A program made the position numbers and the translations under genes. This document shows, piece by piece, positions 18,419 to 27,843 of a stretch of 64,000 nucleotides of DNA. The notes under the pieces were generated by a model. That model did not search any database. It was given only the letters and a program-made list of their open reading frames with translations, and was not told where the DNA came from. Origin of the DNA: Agarilytica sp033852165. GTDB lineage: Bacteria > Pseudomonadota > Gammaproteobacteria > Pseudomonadales > Cellvibrionaceae. The number at the start of each line of letters is the position of its first letter. Position 1 is the first letter of the stretch. The stretch covers positions 1 through 64,000 of the forward strand of contig JAWSUZ010000089.1 in the NCBI GenBank assembly GCA_033852165.1, given 5' to 3'.

Positions 18419-19123
18419 ATGCGTAAAATATTAAAACCCTTTTCCCTAGTATTGTTGACTCTAAGTGTTTTTGGCTGCCAATCTATTGTGCGAACTGATA
18501 TATCCACCTTTCGTGGTGAGACCGCATTGACGGCTATTGGAACTATTCGTATTGCCCCAGAGAGCCTTACTGTCACTCCTGCGGGGGATGCTGAAAAACA
18601 AAAGCCCGAAAAAGGTAACGCAAACTTTTCTCAGGATGGAAAAAATGAAACCGCTCGAAACATAATGAATAAAGTGGATTCAAGTAGTTTGGAGTTTATT
18701 TATTATAAGGATAAATTAGCAAAGCGTTTACAATCTGCCGGGTATACACTTAGCGACGCTGATGATTCGGAATACCTTGCCACTTTAGCTTATGGCGTTA
18801 TACGTCAAGAAAAGGATGAGCCGAGCAGCCGTGTTGTCATCCTTGGTCATTTTGGGCATTACCTCCATTACCCCCATTATCCGATTTTCCTATCAGACGT
18901 TGATAACCCTAAATTTGAATACGTTCGTGAACTGTCCTTCAGCATTGAAAGGCTTGGGGAGTCGCCAACAAAAATCATGAAAATTAAGGCGACAAGTACC
19001 GGGAGGTGTGAGCACCTGACGGTCGTTTATGATGAAATGCTCGATGCTATATTTAGCAACTTGTATAGAGCTAACGGATCCGTAGAGAAAGTCTCCATTA
19101 AAGGAGAAGCCCGCTGTCCCTAG
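18419..19123 (+). CDS. Lipoprotein, DUF4136-like
   Basis: From the ATG at 18419 the protein is 234 residues, with a signal peptide and lipobox LSVFGC (Cys near 18). The frame is open to 18353, but the extension puts about 22 residues before the signal peptide, so I prefer the later start. The start of the mature protein (VRTDISTFRG) and the later SDAD-SEYLATLAYGV region resemble the DUF4136 family of periplasmic lipoproteins. Function unknown. A histidine-rich segment (GHFGHYLHYPHYP, about 142-154) stands out and could bind metal. It lies between the phosphatase/STAS pair and the FHA/kinase group. Confidence 0.7.
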   Translation: MRKILKPFSLVLLTLSVFGCQSIVRTDISTFRGETALTAIGTIRIAPESLTVTPAGDAEKQKPEKGNANFSQDGKNETARNIMNKVDSSSLEFIYYKDKLAKRLQSAGYTLSDADDSEYLATLAYGVIRQEKDEPSSRVVILGHFGHYLHYPHYPIFLSDVDNPKFEYVRELSFSIERLGESPTKIMKIKATSTGRCEHLTVVYDEMLDAIFSNLYRANGSVEKVSIKGEARCP

Positions 19124-19312
19124 TTGTGCCTCTGTGCGCGACATTGTTTAGGCCTTTATTTCTAGCATGTTTTCGCATGTTGAAAATGGCGCCTGCGTCA
19201 TACACATTCATCTTCACAGCTGGTAGGCTATCCTCTTGATTAGACCCATGCTGTAGATGGGCACACCATAAAATATAAAAAGTATTTATTTGCATATAAA
19301 ACAAGAGTAACT

Positions 19313-19666
19313 ATGGCTTATCTCCGACACTACCTGAATGGCAATATCGTGACGATATACGAGATAAAGGACACCGTTGTGATTGGTCGTCATCCAAGTT
19401 GCAACATCACCATAGACGATCCTACCGTAAGCGGGCAGCACGCCCAGATGCTGGTTTTGGAGTCGAATTGCGAGCTAAAAGATAACGAGAGTACGAATGG
19501 TGTTCGTGTAAATGGTGAGCAGATTAACCAAACCACGATCGAACCTGGGACGCTTTTTTCAATTGGGACTCATGAATTTGAATATCTACTAGAAATTCCC
19601 AACGATCTAGACAAAACTTTAAAGATCAAAAAGAGTTGGATTCCTGGCGTTTATTTTGCCAAGTGA
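19313..19666 (+). CDS. Small FHA-domain protein (upstream of the kinase)
   Basis: 117 residues, almost entirely one forkhead-associated domain, which binds phosphothreonine peptides. The conserved residues are present: IGRHPSCNI, SGQHA and ESTNGVRVNG. The C-terminal tail DKTLKIKKSW contains a threonine that could be a kinase target, but this is inference. It lies 37 nt before the membrane Ser/Thr kinase gene, and a second FHA protein follows the kinase. Confidence 0.92.
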   Translation: MAYLRHYLNGNIVTIYEIKDTVVIGRHPSCNITIDDPTVSGQHAQMLVLESNCELKDNESTNGVRVNGEQINQTTIEPGTLFSIGTHEFEYLLEIPNDLDKTLKIKKSWIPGVYFAK

Positions 19667-19703
19667 CGCTTATTTCATCTGGCAACGTGTTTAGGTGCGC
19701 TAA

Positions 19704-22172
19704 GTGAATAATCTGTTTATGATTTTCGAAACGTCACTGAAAGCCGTAGCTGTATGGGTTAGCCATATCAGTTTACGCGGTTTCGTTGTGATTGCTGGCT
19801 TTGTTCTGGCGTTATTCTTACCGAATAGCCAAGGCCTTGAAAAGTTTGATTTAACGGCTCTTAGATGGAGCAGCTATCTTTTTTCATCTCCTAGCAGTAC
19901 TTCCGATATTGCTATCGTAACCGTTCCGCAAGAAGAAATTACAACTTGGCAGTCAGACATACATGCATCCGGCAAGTTAGCTGCGTTGCTTTCCAATATC
20001 TTGAACAGTACGGACTCTAAAGTAGGGATATTATTGAGTCAGCCAGTGGATACTGGAGGAGGTGTGGCAGAGGGGTTAATCGCGACGATAATTCAAGGGA
20101 AATCAAATAAGGACTACCTGAAGCAAGCAAAAGCCCTGCTTGATCAGAAATTTATTTTGATGGATCTACTTAAGAATGATCGCGTTGTGATCGGTGTGAA
20201 ACAATTTGTTTTTGCTGGGCAAAAACCCTTACTGGTTGAAAAAACAGCCTCTTCTGTTATTCCCGAAAACTTTAACTCTGTCTTAGGCGTCTTTTGCCTG
20301 ACATGTATAAAGCAAGAATTGGGAGTATTCGTTGCTAGGCCAAAGCTAGAGCAAAAAACCGTAATACAATCAAAATCACCTTATAAGCAGGCAGTTTTTT
20401 TTACGTCTCAGGGTGACAGCTATAGCGGCTTCCTCATTCAAATGTTAAGAGTTCTAGAGGGCGTAAACAAGGACAGTAACCTCGTATGGAATCGACGTCA
20501 TGGGCTTACAGTTGGCGATATCGATTTGCCTCTATCTTATCGTGGGAAGTTTATACCTTTGCACGGTCTTACGGATAGAATGGCCCCTATTATTAATACG
20601 ATTTCGTTAAATGAAGCGTTAGCTCGCAGCGCTTTCCCCAAAGTGCTCATTATTGCAAGTGATCAAAATGATGAAGCAATTGATATGGCGGTGGCTTTAT
20701 ACAGTGCAAGGAATCATGCCGCGATAGTTACTCCCTGGTGGACACGGTTATTTTTGGTTTGTTTCTTCGTACTCGTGACGGCATATCTTGCATTGCTTGT
20801 GACGCGCTTCAGCGGCAAGCTTATGGTGTCTGTGTCCGCTCTAATCGCATTGTCATCATTGCTTGCCCAAATCATTTTTTTAACGTCAAAAAACATATGG
20901 CTGCCTTTGAGCTTGCCTCTTGCCTGGCTGTTTCTGGGGCACTTCCTCGTAGTCGTTTGGCGCATAAAGAAGTGCCGTGTAAGGTCATTGGTTGATAGAG
21001 CCGATAATATTTGTATTTCCCAGGCTAAGCAGTTTATCGACTCTGAAGAATTGAAGAACGCATACTCTCAGCTTGAAGGCTGTTCTGTTCGAGAGCCTAT
21101 GCTACAAACGCTATACGACATTTCTGAAGCCTACACGGAGAAAAAAGACTATCGGCAGGCAATAGAGGTTCTAAATTCCATTCAAGGTAAACGGAAATCA
21201 TTTAAAGACACCGAGCAAAAGTTACAAGTGCTGACGACCATGCTTAAAAGCGTGGACGAAGACAGTGTTCCTGAATCTTTGCAAAAAACGGTGGTGATTA
21301 GCCCTGAAGAGCCGCCAGCGAAAGTGTTGGGCCGCTATGAACTTGAGTATGAAATTGGCCGTGGTGCCATGGGGCGCGTTTATTTGGGCTTTGATCCACG
21401 CATTGCCCGTCGAGTAGCCGTTAAAACGTTGACTTATGACAGCTTCAGTGGAAAAGAAATGGATGAGATTAAAAGTCGTTTCTTTCGTGAAGCAGAAGCG
21501 GCGGGGCGTTTAAATCATCCCTCTATTGTTTCTGTTTTCGACGTAGGAGAAGAGGGCGATATAGCCTTTATCGCGATGGATTTTGCCGAGGGTAAGGCCC
21601 TCAATCATTTCGTTAGTCCTGCAAACCTATTACCTGTATTTGAGGTCTATCGAATTATTTGCGATGTAGCGACAGCTTTGGAATACGCACACGAAAATAA
21701 TATTGTTCATCGAGATGTTAAACCTGGGAATATCATTTACAACCCCTCACCTTACCAAGTTAAAGTGACGGATTTTGGTATTGCTCGATTGTTGGATGAT
21801 TCAAAAACTAGCACGGGTGAAATATTGGGTAGCCCTCTTTATATGGCTCCAGAGCAGTTAAAAGGTAATAAAGTGAATCGGTCCGCAGATATATTTAGTC
21901 TCGGGGTGACCTTTTACCAGCTGCTGACAGGGTGTTTGCCCTATGGGGGTGATAATCTGGCGGCTCTAACCTATGAGATCATTCATGGTAAGCACAAGTC
22001 CGTGCGGTCGGTAAGAAAGGACCTTCCTGCAAGTGCTGCACGGATTACGAATCAGGCCTTACAAAAAAATACAGAGGATCGGTATGAGACGGCTGCAGAA
22101 ATGGCTATGGTATTAAAGAAAGCGATTAAGCGAGATTTTTCGAGTGATGCGAAAAAGGTTGGGTATATTTAA
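19704..22172 (+). CDS. Membrane Ser/Thr protein kinase with N-terminal CHASE2-like sensor
   Basis: An 822-residue kinase. A first membrane helix (about 25-44) precedes a CHASE2-like periplasmic sensor (about 45-340). Three closely spaced membrane helices (about 346-367, 373-395, 397-420) follow, then a helical TPR-like stretch (about 430-510) and a C-terminal kinase domain (about 542-815). The kinase looks active: GRGAMGRV loop, AVK lysine, HRDVKPGN near 668, DFG near 690 and APEQ. The activation loop has several Ser/Thr residues (SKTSTGE). The start is GTG at 19704 with a weak ribosome site. FHA genes on both sides are the likely phospho-targets or adaptors. The sensed signal is unknown. Confidence 0.93.
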   Translation: MNNLFMIFETSLKAVAVWVSHISLRGFVVIAGFVLALFLPNSQGLEKFDLTALRWSSYLFSSPSSTSDIAIVTVPQEEITTWQSDIHASGKLAALLSNILNSTDSKVGILLSQPVDTGGGVAEGLIATIIQGKSNKDYLKQAKALLDQKFILMDLLKNDRVVIGVKQFVFAGQKPLLVEKTASSVIPENFNSVLGVFCLTCIKQELGVFVARPKLEQKTVIQSKSPYKQAVFFTSQGDSYSGFLIQMLRVLEGVNKDSNLVWNRRHGLTVGDIDLPLSYRGKFIPLHGLTDRMAPIINTISLNEALARSAFPKVLIIASDQNDEAIDMAVALYSARNHAAIVTPWWTRLFLVCFFVLVTAYLALLVTRFSGKLMVSVSALIALSSLLAQIIFLTSKNIWLPLSLPLAWLFLGHFLVVVWRIKKCRVRSLVDRADNICISQAKQFIDSEELKNAYSQLEGCSVREPMLQTLYDISEAYTEKKDYRQAIEVLNSIQGKRKSFKDTEQKLQVLTTMLKSVDEDSVPESLQKTVVISPEEPPAKVLGRYELEYEIGRGAMGRVYLGFDPRIARRVAVKTLTYDSFSGKEMDEIKSRFFREAEAAGRLNHPSIVSVFDVGEEGDIAFIAMDFAEGKALNHFVSPANLLPVFEVYRIICDVATALEYAHENNIVHRDVKPGNIIYNPSPYQVKVTDFGIARLLDDSKTSTGEILGSPLYMAPEQLKGNKVNRSADIFSLGVTFYQLLTGCLPYGGDNLAALTYEIIHGKHKSVRSVRKDLPASAARITNQALQKNTEDRYETAAEMAMVLKKAIKRDFSSDAKKVGYI

Positions 22173-22234
22173 CGGTTCATTGATTATCAATCACAAAATC
22201 AAATTGAAATTAGATAGGGTTAAGGTTAAGACGT

Positions 22235-22582
22235 ATGGCTATTTTGACGCAATTGGTTGACGGCGTTGTCGCACAAAAATTTGAAATCGACTCGCCCCTT
22301 TCAATTGGCCGCTTGGCTCAAAACGACATTGTGATTGATGAGGGGGCGGTGAGTTCCTTGCATGCCGTTATTGAATGTAAGGCAAACCCTGACTTTCCTA
22401 ACGTGTTGGAGTTTTTTATTCGTGACCTGGGTAGTACCAATGGAACTCAAGTTAATGGTGAAAAAATTATCGAGCCTCGTCGGTTACATCATCAAGATGA
22501 GATTAAAATAGCGTGGAATAGCTTTAGGTTTTTAGATGAAGATGCCATTAATCTAGCAAAAACCGTTCATATCCTCGATTAG
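22235..22582 (+). CDS. Small FHA-domain protein (downstream of the kinase)
   Basis: 115 residues forming a single FHA domain: SIGRLAQNDI, VSSLHAV and LGSTNGTQVNGEKI. Like the upstream FHA protein it ends in a short tail with a threonine (LAKTVHILD). The two tails share a D/AKT pattern, which may mark sites phosphorylated by the kinase; this is inference. It is followed by a strong bidirectional terminator. Confidence 0.92.
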   Translation: MAILTQLVDGVVAQKFEIDSPLSIGRLAQNDIVIDEGAVSSLHAVIECKANPDFPNVLEFFIRDLGSTNGTQVNGEKIIEPRRLHHQDEIKIAWNSFRFLDEDAINLAKTVHILD

Positions 22583-22605
22583 CTATCGCCTCCTCCAAAA
22601 ACTGA

Positions 22606-22644
22606 AAAGGGTTGTCGAAAACAGATTCCGACAACCCTTTTATC
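22606..22644. terminator. Bidirectional terminator between the FHA gene and RNase II
   Basis: AAAGGGTTGTCG (22606-22617) pairs perfectly with CGACAACCCTTT (22629-22640), an 11-nt loop apart, with T and A runs on the two sides. It can end the FHA transcript on the plus strand and the RNase II transcript on the minus strand. Confidence 0.88.
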
Positions 22645-22684
22645 GTTTGGAAGCTCCGCTTCTAAACGACTAAAATACAGTTTA

Positions 22685-24691
22685 TTAAACCGTAAATGCG
22701 ATTCGGTTTTTTTCTTTGTCGACACTAGCGATTTTTATTGAGACATCGCTGCCTATTTCGTAAGTCACATCGTCGACTTTTAGGGTCATACGTTTCGCGT
22801 CGTATTGTTTTTCTTTGCTCTTGGGAAATAGAACAAAGCCTTCAATCCCCCATTCGTTTAAGCGAACGCCAAAGCCGTGCTGGGTAACAATACGAACTTT
22901 GCCAATAGCTTCTGTCTCGATGAGTGATTCGGTATAAAGCGTTGTTAACCACAGGCTAAGCTCGCGGTCAGCTTGTCGGGTATTTTGCAATGCTTCTGAG
23001 AGTGTATTGAGTTTATGCTCATTAATCGCTTCAAAATCGTTGTCTTCCAGAATTTTTTGCAAAGCCCAGTGATTGTATAGGTCGGCATAGCGCCGAATAG
23101 GGGATGTGATTGTGGTGTAACACGGAACGCCCATTCCAAGGTGAGGACCAAATTCGGTGGATAGTTCGGCAGATTCCATCATGCGGCGCAAAGGTCCAAC
23201 GAGTTTTGCTGTTTGTTCATCTTTAGATAAATCTCGAAAAAGCGAAACATGGTTTTCTAGAGACTGTAAATCACCATGCTCGATCCCTTCTTCTTTCAAT
23301 AGGGCTTTAACCTCTCCCAAGCGTTCCTCTCGGAATCCCTTATGCGCTGAGCAAAGGCCTAGTGAATGTTTTGATAATAGGTATGCTGCGCAGGTATTTG
23401 TGGCAAGCATAGCCTCTTCGACGATTTGGTGGGCCACACCACGCGAGCGTTGTTGAATGCTCTCGATATGGCCTTTGTCATCGAGTTGATAGCTGTAGTC
23501 CTGCTGATCTTGGGCAACAATAAACGTTGCATCACGGAACTGACGGCGCAGAATGGCAAGCTCTTTAAGTTGACGTAATGCGGATTTACATTCTTCCGGT
23601 ACACTATCGGTGTCGTTGTCGAGGAAGCTAGCAACATTATCGTATGAAAGCTTATGTTTGGATTCGACTATCGCAAACTCAAACGTAGCATCTTGTATTT
23701 CACCGGAGGTATCAAAATCTAAATGACAGACCAGCGCAGGACGTTTCTTCCCTGCCTCTAACGAAAAACTGTGGTGGCTGAGAGCTGTCGGTAGCATTGG
23801 AACGGTGCCCCCGAGCAAATAAGCGGACTGTCCCATTGAGCCAGCGCGCTTCGCGAGGGGAGAGCTTTGCTCGATAAAGTGAGAGGGGTCTGCAATAGCG
23901 ACATGGAGGCGGAAATTGGCTTTTTCATCACCGTCTAAGGTCTCTATCGCAAGAGCGTCGTCCATATCCCGTGTCATTTCTGAGTCGATAGTGACGAAAG
24001 GAATATGGCTTAAGTCCAGACGATCGCCAAAGCTTCCTTGTTCAACTTGTTCCTCTATAGCCTTGCTTTGCTCTTTGAGTTGTAGGCTTTCTTCAATGTT
24101 AATCTGGTATTTGGCTTTTACGTAACTCAGCTCAAATTTTGGCTCATTGCCACTGCCGATTTTTTCTAAGATCTTAGCGGCTGCTTTTCCAGATTGAAAA
24201 GGGTGGGTTGTGATTTTTGCAATAACATAATCGCCGTCTTGATATTGCTTGTCCCGAACTTTTGGCGGCAGAAATATCCAGCGAGAGGCTTGAGCCCCCG
24301 AGGGTTCTACAAAATGAGCATTGCCTTTAATGCGGTAACGCCCCACAAATCGACTTATCGCGGGTGTTATCAATTTTTCGAGCACAGCTTCAAGCTTATT
24401 TTTCTTACCCTTATCTTTCCCGTTTTCAGATGTGCCTTTTTCGATACATACTTTGATGATATCGCCAGGAATGACATGTTGCATAAGCTCAGGGGAAAGA
24501 TAGACATCACGGCCATCGTCTAACTTCACAAATCCATACCGGCCATTACTGCCCACGACCCGTCCGGTGCCGTAGTCCTTTGATAAAATAATGTCCTTTT
24601 TAAGTCCAGCCAATTGGTTGAGGGTGTCGTTACTTAGCATGTTGACTGCCTGTGATGCGTGATGGTTTAAGCGCTTGATCGTTGAGATCAA
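22685..24691 (-). CDS. rnb: Exoribonuclease II (RNB family)
   Basis: A 3'-5' hydrolytic exoribonuclease acting on single-stranded RNA. It is 668 residues from the first ATG, or 651 from the ATG at 24640 (MLSNDTLNQL), which better fits RNase II (644 in E. coli) and is my preferred start. Order: N-terminal cold-shock-type OB domain (YGFVKLDDGRDVYLS), second OB domain, RNB catalytic domain with TIDSEMTRDMDDAL carrying the metal-binding aspartates, STEFGPHLGMG, TSPIRRYADLYNH, and a C-terminal S1 domain (GKVRIVTQHGFGVRL). It lacks the extra basic tail and helix-turn-helix domain of RNase R. It ends at the shared terminator. Confidence 0.9.
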   Translation of the reverse strand: MISTIKRLNHHASQAVNMLSNDTLNQLAGLKKDIILSKDYGTGRVVGSNGRYGFVKLDDGRDVYLSPELMQHVIPGDIIKVCIEKGTSENGKDKGKKNKLEAVLEKLITPAISRFVGRYRIKGNAHFVEPSGAQASRWIFLPPKVRDKQYQDGDYVIAKITTHPFQSGKAAAKILEKIGSGNEPKFELSYVKAKYQINIEESLQLKEQSKAIEEQVEQGSFGDRLDLSHIPFVTIDSEMTRDMDDALAIETLDGDEKANFRLHVAIADPSHFIEQSSPLAKRAGSMGQSAYLLGGTVPMLPTALSHHSFSLEAGKKRPALVCHLDFDTSGEIQDATFEFAIVESKHKLSYDNVASFLDNDTDSVPEECKSALRQLKELAILRRQFRDATFIVAQDQQDYSYQLDDKGHIESIQQRSRGVAHQIVEEAMLATNTCAAYLLSKHSLGLCSAHKGFREERLGEVKALLKEEGIEHGDLQSLENHVSLFRDLSKDEQTAKLVGPLRRMMESAELSTEFGPHLGMGVPCYTTITSPIRRYADLYNHWALQKILEDNDFEAINEHKLNTLSEALQNTRQADRELSLWLTTLYTESLIETEAIGKVRIVTQHGFGVRLNEWGIEGFVLFPKSKEKQYDAKRMTLKVDDVTYEIGSDVSIKIASVDKEKNRIAFTV

Positions 24692-24952
24692 AAAGCTGCG
24701 ATCTTAGTGTGATATTAGAAGCGCGGAATTCTAGCAGAAAATGAAGCTGTCTTGGGTGTCCCGAGCGGCGAAGTTGACGTTCAAATCTGTCTTTTGGGTT
24801 CAGTTTAAACTTATGTTATTTACTCAAAACCAATATTGGATACTTTTGATCATAGATTGATCTTTGAGCGTGTTATGGCGCTTTTCCGAGTTGTCGGGCC
24901 CTGTTTGAAATTCGATCATTTTGATGCTTGATTAATGGCGCGCAGCTCATGA

Positions 24953-25414
24953 TTACTGCGCTCCTTTAAAATCTAATTGTCTCCACGCTTCATAAATGAC
25001 AACAGACGCTGCGTTCGAAAGGTTCATACTGCGGCTATCTTTCAGCATGGGAATACGGATTAGGTTGTCTAGACCCACTTCTTCTCTGATGATTTCTGGA
25101 AGTCCTCGAGTCTCGGGACCAAATAACAGGTAATCCCCGGAGCTGAAACTTGCATCATGATGTGATTTGTATCCTTTGGTTGAAAGCCCCCACAGAGTCT
25201 CTGGCGTCTCAGTTCCGATGAATTCTTTCCAGCCGGCGTGTACAGCTACATTTTGCCATTCTCCATAGTCAAGCCCTGCTCGTCGTAATCGCTTGTCATC
25301 CATGACGAAGCCCAAAGGTTCGATGAGGTGTAATTTACAGCCTGTATTGGCGCATAGGCGAATGATGTTCCCTGTGTTTGGGGGAATTTCAGGTTCAAAT
25401 AGTACAACGTGAAA
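24953..25414 (-). CDS. trmL: tRNA (cytidine(34)-2'-O)-methyltransferase
   Basis: A SPOUT-family enzyme that 2'-O-methylates the wobble base of two tRNA-Leu isoacceptors. From the ATG at 25414 it is 153 residues (E. coli TrmL 157) and starts MFHVVLFEPEIPPNTGNIIRLC, the family N-terminus. The knot motifs LLFGPETRGLP and IPM..SRSMNLSNAASVV are present. The frame is open for 26 more residues upstream, but that piece does not look like the family; a GGAG precedes the chosen start. The gene is divergent from mshI. Confidence 0.95.
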   Translation of the reverse strand, partial: FHVVLFEPEIPPNTGNIIRLCANTGCKLHLIEPLGFVMDDKRLRRAGLDYGEWQNVAVHAGWKEFIGTETPETLWGLSTKGYKSHHDASFSSGDYLLFGPETRGLPEIIREEVGLDNLIRIPMLKDSRSMNLSNAASVVIYEAWRQLDFKGAQ

Positions 25415-25571
25415 CATAGGCCTGTAGGCTCCAGCGAAATTAGATTCAAGGTCTATACTAAAGGTTATTGACGTTATTTTAGTTATAAACATTGGTTATT
25501 TTGCCTGAGAATCGGGATTTTCGCTGTAAAGTTTTAGGCAAAAGACCTGGTGCTACGGGGAGATACATCGT

Positions 25572-26501
25572 TTGGAGTGGTTAGATCGGCTCAGTGCAAA
25601 AAAAGGCGTAGTGGGAATTGAAGTATTGCCCCAAGGACTCGTTGTGGCCGCAAAAGGTTGTTTTGGGCGTTCTGGCACCATCGAGATACTTGATCTTATA
25701 CGTATAGAAAACGAATCTTCAGACCTTCAAAAACAACTGAGCCATTTTGTTCACAAACATAAAATTGCCAATCGTCTATGTCACGTGATCCTAGGACCTA
25801 AGGATTACCAGTTGTTATTAGTTGAAGCTCCGGACGTTCCCGACGAAGATCTACGTTCTGCCATCCGCTGGAAAATCAAAGATCTCATTTCAATGCCAGT
25901 TGATAAAGCTGTCGTTGATGTATTTAGTTTGCCTCCAGATGCGAATAAAACAACCAAGCGGATGGTATATGCCGTTGTATCTCATATTGATCGGATACAG
26001 GAGCTTATCGATTTGGTGAATGAGTCGGGCTTAACGCTATCTTCAATTGACATTGGTGAGATGGCTATGCGCAATGTTTCCTGTGTGATTGCGAAATCCA
26101 TTCAAGACAGGGGGGTTGGTGTTGTTCGGTTGTCCGAAGGTGAAGGGGTCGTGTCCTTATACCGGAATGGGAACCTATACCTCTCAAGACAGTTTCAGAT
26201 CAACTATAACGGTGGCTTACTGGATGAGCTCCCGATCGCGCAACTTACCTTAGAAGTTCAGCGTTCTTTGGATTATTACGAAAGGCAGATGGGCCTAGAT
26301 CCTCCTGCGGTCCTTTACGTTTGTGGAGAAAATGTGAGTGCAGATAAAATCACTCTGGATTTGATCCGCAGCCTTACGGTGCCGACCAAATTCTTAGCCC
26401 CTGATCAGGGTATTACTTTTGTAGAGGGTATTGATGAAGGAATGATGCAGGTGGGGGTGGGCGCTCTTGGCGGAGTATTCCGTGAGGATATTTTGCAATG
26501 A
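25572..26501 (+). CDS. mshI: MSHA pilus biogenesis protein MshI (PilM-like)
   Basis: First gene of the MSHA (mannose-sensitive haemagglutinin) type IV pilus locus. It has 309 residues with a TTG start at 25572, preceded by GGGGAGA at good spacing. It has the actin-like PilM/MshI layout (VVGIEVLPQGLVVAA at the N-terminus, AIRWKIKDLI, SSIDIGEMAMRN), forming the cytoplasmic part of the alignment complex. Its stop overlaps the start of the PilN-like gene (ATGA). Confidence 0.88.
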   Translation: MEWLDRLSAKKGVVGIEVLPQGLVVAAKGCFGRSGTIEILDLIRIENESSDLQKQLSHFVHKHKIANRLCHVILGPKDYQLLLVEAPDVPDEDLRSAIRWKIKDLISMPVDKAVVDVFSLPPDANKTTKRMVYAVVSHIDRIQELIDLVNESGLTLSSIDIGEMAMRNVSCVIAKSIQDRGVGVVRLSEGEGVVSLYRNGNLYLSRQFQINYNGGLLDELPIAQLTLEVQRSLDYYERQMGLDPPAVLYVCGENVSADKITLDLIRSLTVPTKFLAPDQGITFVEGIDEGMMQVGVGALGGVFREDILQ

Positions 26502-27121
26502 ACATGCAGAGCGTTAATTTATATCTACCAGAGCTCAGGGAAAAAAAAGAATGGTTGACGGCCAACACCACGGCGTTATGCACGTTAGGATTTTCTGTCC
26601 TGATGATCATGGCCATGTTTTTGATTGAAAATGGTTTGGTCGATTATGAAGAAAAGGTTGAATTGGTGGAAAGCCAAAAAATAGCAGCAGAGAAACGTAT
26701 AGTGCGAATAAAAAACATGCCGCGAGCTAATACCATACAGTTTGATCGAAAACTGTTAAGACTTACTCGTAAAGTCCGAGCACGAGAGCGTATAGGTCAA
26801 ATTATATTGGGCCAGAACTTGGGCAATGAGGCAGGTTTTTCGGCAGCGCTGAATGATCTAGCTTACCATGCCATTAGCAGTATCTCATTGCAGCAGATAC
26901 GTATTTCTCGCGGTGGTAAGTTTGTTGAGATGCGAGGCATTACTAAAACGGTGGAAGATGTTCCGATTTACCTACAGCGCCTTAGGGGTGAAAAAAGCTT
27001 TTCAGATTCTCGTTTCGGCTTAATGAGCGTTGCGAAATCCGCAAATAGTTTTGCGCGGCATAAATTCGCACTTGGTTTCGAATCAATCTATCAGCTTGCG
27101 CTAGAAAAAGGAGTGAATTGA
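26498..27121 (+). CDS. PilN-like MSHA biogenesis protein (MshI2-type)
   Basis: 207 residues. It has the short N-terminal motif VNLYLPELREKKEW, which in PilN proteins binds PilM, then a membrane helix (about 25-46) and a coiled-coil plus periplasmic ferredoxin-like domain. It overlaps mshI by 4 nt and the next gene by 1 nt. In Shewanella and Vibrio loci the equivalent gene is often called mshI2; I leave the symbol open. Confidence 0.8.
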   Translation: MNMQSVNLYLPELREKKEWLTANTTALCTLGFSVLMIMAMFLIENGLVDYEEKVELVESQKIAAEKRIVRIKNMPRANTIQFDRKLLRLTRKVRARERIGQIILGQNLGNEAGFSAALNDLAYHAISSISLQQIRISRGGKFVEMRGITKTVEDVPIYLQRLRGEKSFSDSRFGLMSVAKSANSFARHKFALGFESIYQLALEKGVN

Positions 27122-27843
27122 TGGACTGGTGGAATGCTAAAGCAGAAATGTTTGATGCGAAACCAATTCGCGAACGTTTAATAGTTGCAGTGTTATTGCT
27201 TGCGGTTGTCTGGACGGCGTTTAACTTTACCTTGTTAGCGCCTTTAGAAAAGGAAAAGTCCAAGCTGCACGATAGGCTTGAGGCTGCAGAAAGGGAAATA
27301 AAAAAACTGTCTACGATGGAAATGGTTTTGACAAAAGCGCTTAGTAATGACCCTAATGCGCAAAAGAAAAAAGAAATTGACCGACTGGAAAAACATTTAG
27401 ACTATCTTGAACAGAATCTTCAAACGCTATCTGTAGGTCTTATACCGGCAGATGAATTGACGCTTGCTTTGCACGATGTATTGCATTCTCTTGGCAGTTT
27501 AAAACTAATTGGGATGGAAACTCTAGCTCCGACTCAGTTGAGATTGCATGGGGCTGGCGAAACTATATTGGAGGAAGGTGAGGGTAGTGATGGCGTTGAT
27601 AAAAATGTGGAATTGGATGAGAACGGAAAAGAAATCGAACAAGTTGGTGTATTCAAACATTCTGTCGTGGTTGCGCTAGAAGGAAAATATTTTGATGTGG
27701 TGGGCTACTTAACGGCTTTAGAATCCCTACCGTGGAAAATTTACTGGCAAGGCATTGATTATGAGGTGTTGGCTTATCCCAAAGCAAAAGTGCTGATAGA
27801 GGTATATACGCTTTCAACCGAAGAGGGGGTGCTGGGTGTTTGA
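27121..27843 (+). CDS. mshJ: MSHA biogenesis protein MshJ (PilO-like)
   Basis: 240 residues from the ATG at 27121, preceded by AGGAG; a TTG one codon earlier is less likely. It has a membrane helix (about 22-42), coiled coil (about 45-105) and periplasmic domain, the PilO-type plan. An acidic insert (EEGEGSDGVDKNVELDENGKE, about 157-177) separates the two halves of the periplasmic domain. It is translationally coupled to both neighbours. Confidence 0.82.
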   Translation: MDWWNAKAEMFDAKPIRERLIVAVLLLAVVWTAFNFTLLAPLEKEKSKLHDRLEAAEREIKKLSTMEMVLTKALSNDPNAQKKKEIDRLEKHLDYLEQNLQTLSVGLIPADELTLALHDVLHSLGSLKLIGMETLAPTQLRLHGAGETILEEGEGSDGVDKNVELDENGKEIEQVGVFKHSVVVALEGKYFDVVGYLTALESLPWKIYWQGIDYEVLAYPKAKVLIEVYTLSTEEGVLGV

